Below are positions 62,378 to 64,000 of a stretch of 64,000 nt of DNA, piece after piece. The stretch is from the NCBI RefSeq assembly GCF_019931575.1, contig NZ_CP082923.1, forward strand, positions 682,001 through 746,000. The letters run 5' to 3'. Source of the DNA: Caulobacter segnis (GTDB taxonomy: Bacteria > Pseudomonadota > Alphaproteobacteria > Caulobacterales > Caulobacteraceae). The position numbers and the translations under genes are program-made. Each line of letters opens with the position of its first letter. The first letter of the stretch is position 1. The notes beneath the pieces are model-generated. The model made no database searches, was not told where the DNA came from, and saw nothing but the letters and a program-made list of their open reading frames with translations.

Positions 62378-64000
62378 AGGCGGTCGACGGTCCCTGAGCT
62401 TGGGGCGGGGTGGCCGTTGGTCGCCTCGCGCGGGGTGGTCATGCGGGCCAGCTTGGGTTTCAGCCACATCTCGATGTCGTCGACGATCTCGTAGACCACC
62501 GGCACCAGCACCAGCGACAGCACGGTCGAGGTGATCAGGCCGCCGATCACGGCCACGGCCATGGGCTGGCGGAACTCCGAGCCGGTGCCGATGCCCAGAG
62601 CGGTCGGCAGCATGCCGGCCATCATCGCCAGGGTGGTCATGACGATCGGGCGGGCCCGCTCGTGACAGGCGTCGAGAATGGCCTCGCGCTGGCTCATGCC
62701 GTCGCGCTCCTGCTCGATGGCGTACTCGACCAGCAGGATCGAGTTCTTGGCCGCCAGGCCCATCAGCATCAGGAAGCCGATCAGCGACGGCATCGACAGC
62801 GACTGGCCGGTGACCAGCAGGGCGAAGAACGCCCCGCCGATCGCCAGGGGCAGGGCCGACAGGATGGTGATCGGCTTGAAGAAGCTGCGGAACAGCAGGA
62901 CGAGCACGCCGAACACCAGGCCGACGGCCGACAGCAGCGCCACGGCGAAGCCGGTGAACAGCTCGACGAACGCCTCCTGGTCGCCGGCCGAGGCCGGGCC
63001 GACGCCGGCGGGCAGCTTCTTCATGGTCGGCAAGTTGCCGACGTCCGTCATGGCCTGGCCCAGCTGGGCGCCATTGTTGAGGTCGGCCTCGATGGTCACC
63101 TGCCGCTTGCGGGCGAAGCGGTCGATCTTGGCCGGGCCCGCCTGGAACGACAGGTCGGCGACGGTGTCGAGCCGGGTCGTGCCGCCGCTGGACGTGGGCA
63201 CGCGCAGGGCGCCCAGGGCGTCCAGGTCGCGGCGGCTCTCGGCCGGCAGGCGCACGCGGATCGGGATCCGCCGCTCGCCCTGGGTCATCTTGGCGACGTT
63301 GGCGTCGATGTCGCCGACCGTGGCCACGCGGGCGATGGCGGCGATGTCGGCCGAGCTGACGCCCAGGCGCGCGGCCTCGTCGGCCTTGGGCCGGATCAGG
63401 ATCTCGGGACCGCTGGGCGGCGACGAGGGGCGCGGATCGGCGACGGTCGAGAGCTTCTGCATCTCGCGCTCGATCTGGGCGGCGGTGCGCTCCAGCAATG
63501 GGCCGTCCTCGGAGATCAGGATGGTCTGGACCTCGGACGTGCCCCAGTCGCCCAACAGGTTGACGCGGGCGTCGGGGATGTCGGGCAGGCCGTCGCGGAC
63601 CTCCTGCTTGATCTCGGTCACCGTCAGGTCGCGCTTGCCATTCAGCACGATGGTGATGGTGGCGTCGCGGATGTCCGTGCCGCTCTGGCCGCCCCAGCCG
63701 CTGCCGATGTTCGAACCGACCTGGGCGAAGACGTGGGCCACTTCCGGGCGCTTGCGGAACATGGTCGTCACCGACTGCACGGTGCGATCCATGTCGGCCA
63801 CGGTCGCCCCGGGCGGTCCCTGGACCTTCAGGTAGTAGTAGTTGTTGTTGGCGGCGGGCTGGAACGCGGTGGGCAGAAGGCCCGCCAGCATGATCGAGCC
63901 GATGAAGATCGCGCCGCCGATGATGCAGGCCAGGATCCGGTGGTCCAGCGACCAGTCCAGCACATCGCGGTAGAAGCCCTTGAAGTCCCTGCGCGGGTGC
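62374..64000 (-). CDS. RND-family efflux permease, C-terminal part (5' end outside window)
   Basis: Only the C-terminal half (about 541 residues) is in the window; the frame stays open to the right edge. It includes a transmembrane helix near the edge (ACIIGGAIFIGSIMLAGLL), the periplasmic porter region (VQGPPGATVADMDRTVQS, VRDGLPDIPDARVNLLGDWG), and a C-terminal bundle of about six helices (GVLVLLFRSFFKPITILSALPLAIGG, LMGLAAKNSILLVEYAIEQE, GTGSEFRQPMAVAVIGGLITSTVLSLVLVPVVYE). It exports drugs or metabolites by proton antiport with a membrane-fusion protein not seen here. The stop overlaps the GNAT gene start. Confidence 0.93.
   Translation of the reverse strand, partial: HPRRDFKGFYRDVLDWSLDHRILACIIGGAIFIGSIMLAGLLPTAFQPAANNNYYYLKVQGPPGATVADMDRTVQSVTTMFRKRPEVAHVFAQVGSNIGSGWGGQSGTDIRDATITIVLNGKRDLTVTEIKQEVRDGLPDIPDARVNLLGDWGTSEVQTILISEDGPLLERTAAQIEREMQKLSTVADPRPSSPPSGPEILIRPKADEAARLGVSSADIAAIARVATVGDIDANVAKMTQGERRIPIRVRLPAESRRDLDALGALRVPTSSGGTTRLDTVADLSFQAGPAKIDRFARKRQVTIEADLNNGAQLGQAMTDVGNLPTMKKLPAGVGPASAGDQEAFVELFTGFAVALLSAVGLVFGVLVLLFRSFFKPITILSALPLAIGGAFFALLVTGQSLSMPSLIGFLMLMGLAAKNSILLVEYAIEQERDGMSQREAILDACHERARPIVMTTLAMMAGMLPTALGIGTGSEFRQPMAVAVIGGLITSTVLSLVLVPVVYEIVDDIEMWLKPKLARMTTPREATNGHPAPSSGTVDRL

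Overview
The window is a GC-rich, gene-dense chromosomal segment of an alphaproteobacterium, most likely Caulobacter or a close relative in the Caulobacteraceae. The basis is the imuA-imuB-dnaE2 mutasome behind a GAAC-N7-GAAC LexA box, CtrA-type TTAA-N7-TTAA motifs, a serC-serA pair with a structured leader, and the style of the ribosomal/RNA-polymerase cluster. The species assignment is inference. All gene calls come from reading translations and motifs; no database search was run.

Layout. 1-8 kb: the 3' part of a hybrid histidine kinase, folP, a single-domain receiver, thiD with an overlapping nucleotidyltransferase, a PhzF-like enzyme, a small exported basic protein and a second, membrane-bound hybrid kinase. 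8-12.5 kb: a small helical protein, a membrane protein whose ribosome-binding site lies in a perfect hairpin, then serC-serA (serine synthesis) and a VanZ-like protein. 12.5-18 kb (minus strand): a GT-B-like unknown, then an operon of single-chain biotin-dependent acyl-CoA carboxylase, 3-methyladenine DNA glycosylase and enoyl-CoA hydratase. 18-23.6 kb: the SOS mutasome imuA-imuB-dnaE2. 23.7-30 kb: a membrane protein, an NCS1 transporter, nusG-secE-tRNA-Trp (minus), a lipoprotein, fpr and moeA. 30-35 kb: a membrane-bound NDP-sugar dehydratase and a TonB-dependent receptor.

35-64 kb is the translation/transcription core: rplK-rplA, rplJ-rplL, rpoB, rpoC, rpsL-rpsG-fusA-tuf. It is interrupted in several places: vapBC, an HI0933-like flavoprotein, an exported hydrolase-HIT fusion and an SRPBCC protein between rplA and rplJ; a Tat-exported BNR-repeat protein and a 52-residue membrane protein between rplL and rpoB; a chemoreceptor, an autotransporter-like protein and a TonB-like protein between rpoC and rpsL. 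The broken clusters have their own TTGA-type promoters with 17-bp spacers and their own intrinsic terminators. The window ends with an HWE/HisKA_2-type kinase, a GNAT acetyltransferase and an incomplete RND efflux permease.

Most notable observations: (i) structured palindromic repeat units sit in frame inside two consecutive mutasome genes, an inverted pair in imuB and a single unit in dnaE2, with a similarly built pair between serA and the VanZ-like gene; (ii) an exported alpha/beta hydrolase is fused to a complete HIT domain; (iii) a perfect FNR/FixK-type palindrome lies 14 bp before the start codon of the chemoreceptor; (iv) an exact CtrA-box match lies in the divergent promoter region of the str operon; (v) two hairpins cover ribosome-binding sites (8.5 kb and the serC leader); (vi) a synonymously diverged copy of the EF-Tu C-terminal codons lies downstream of tuf.
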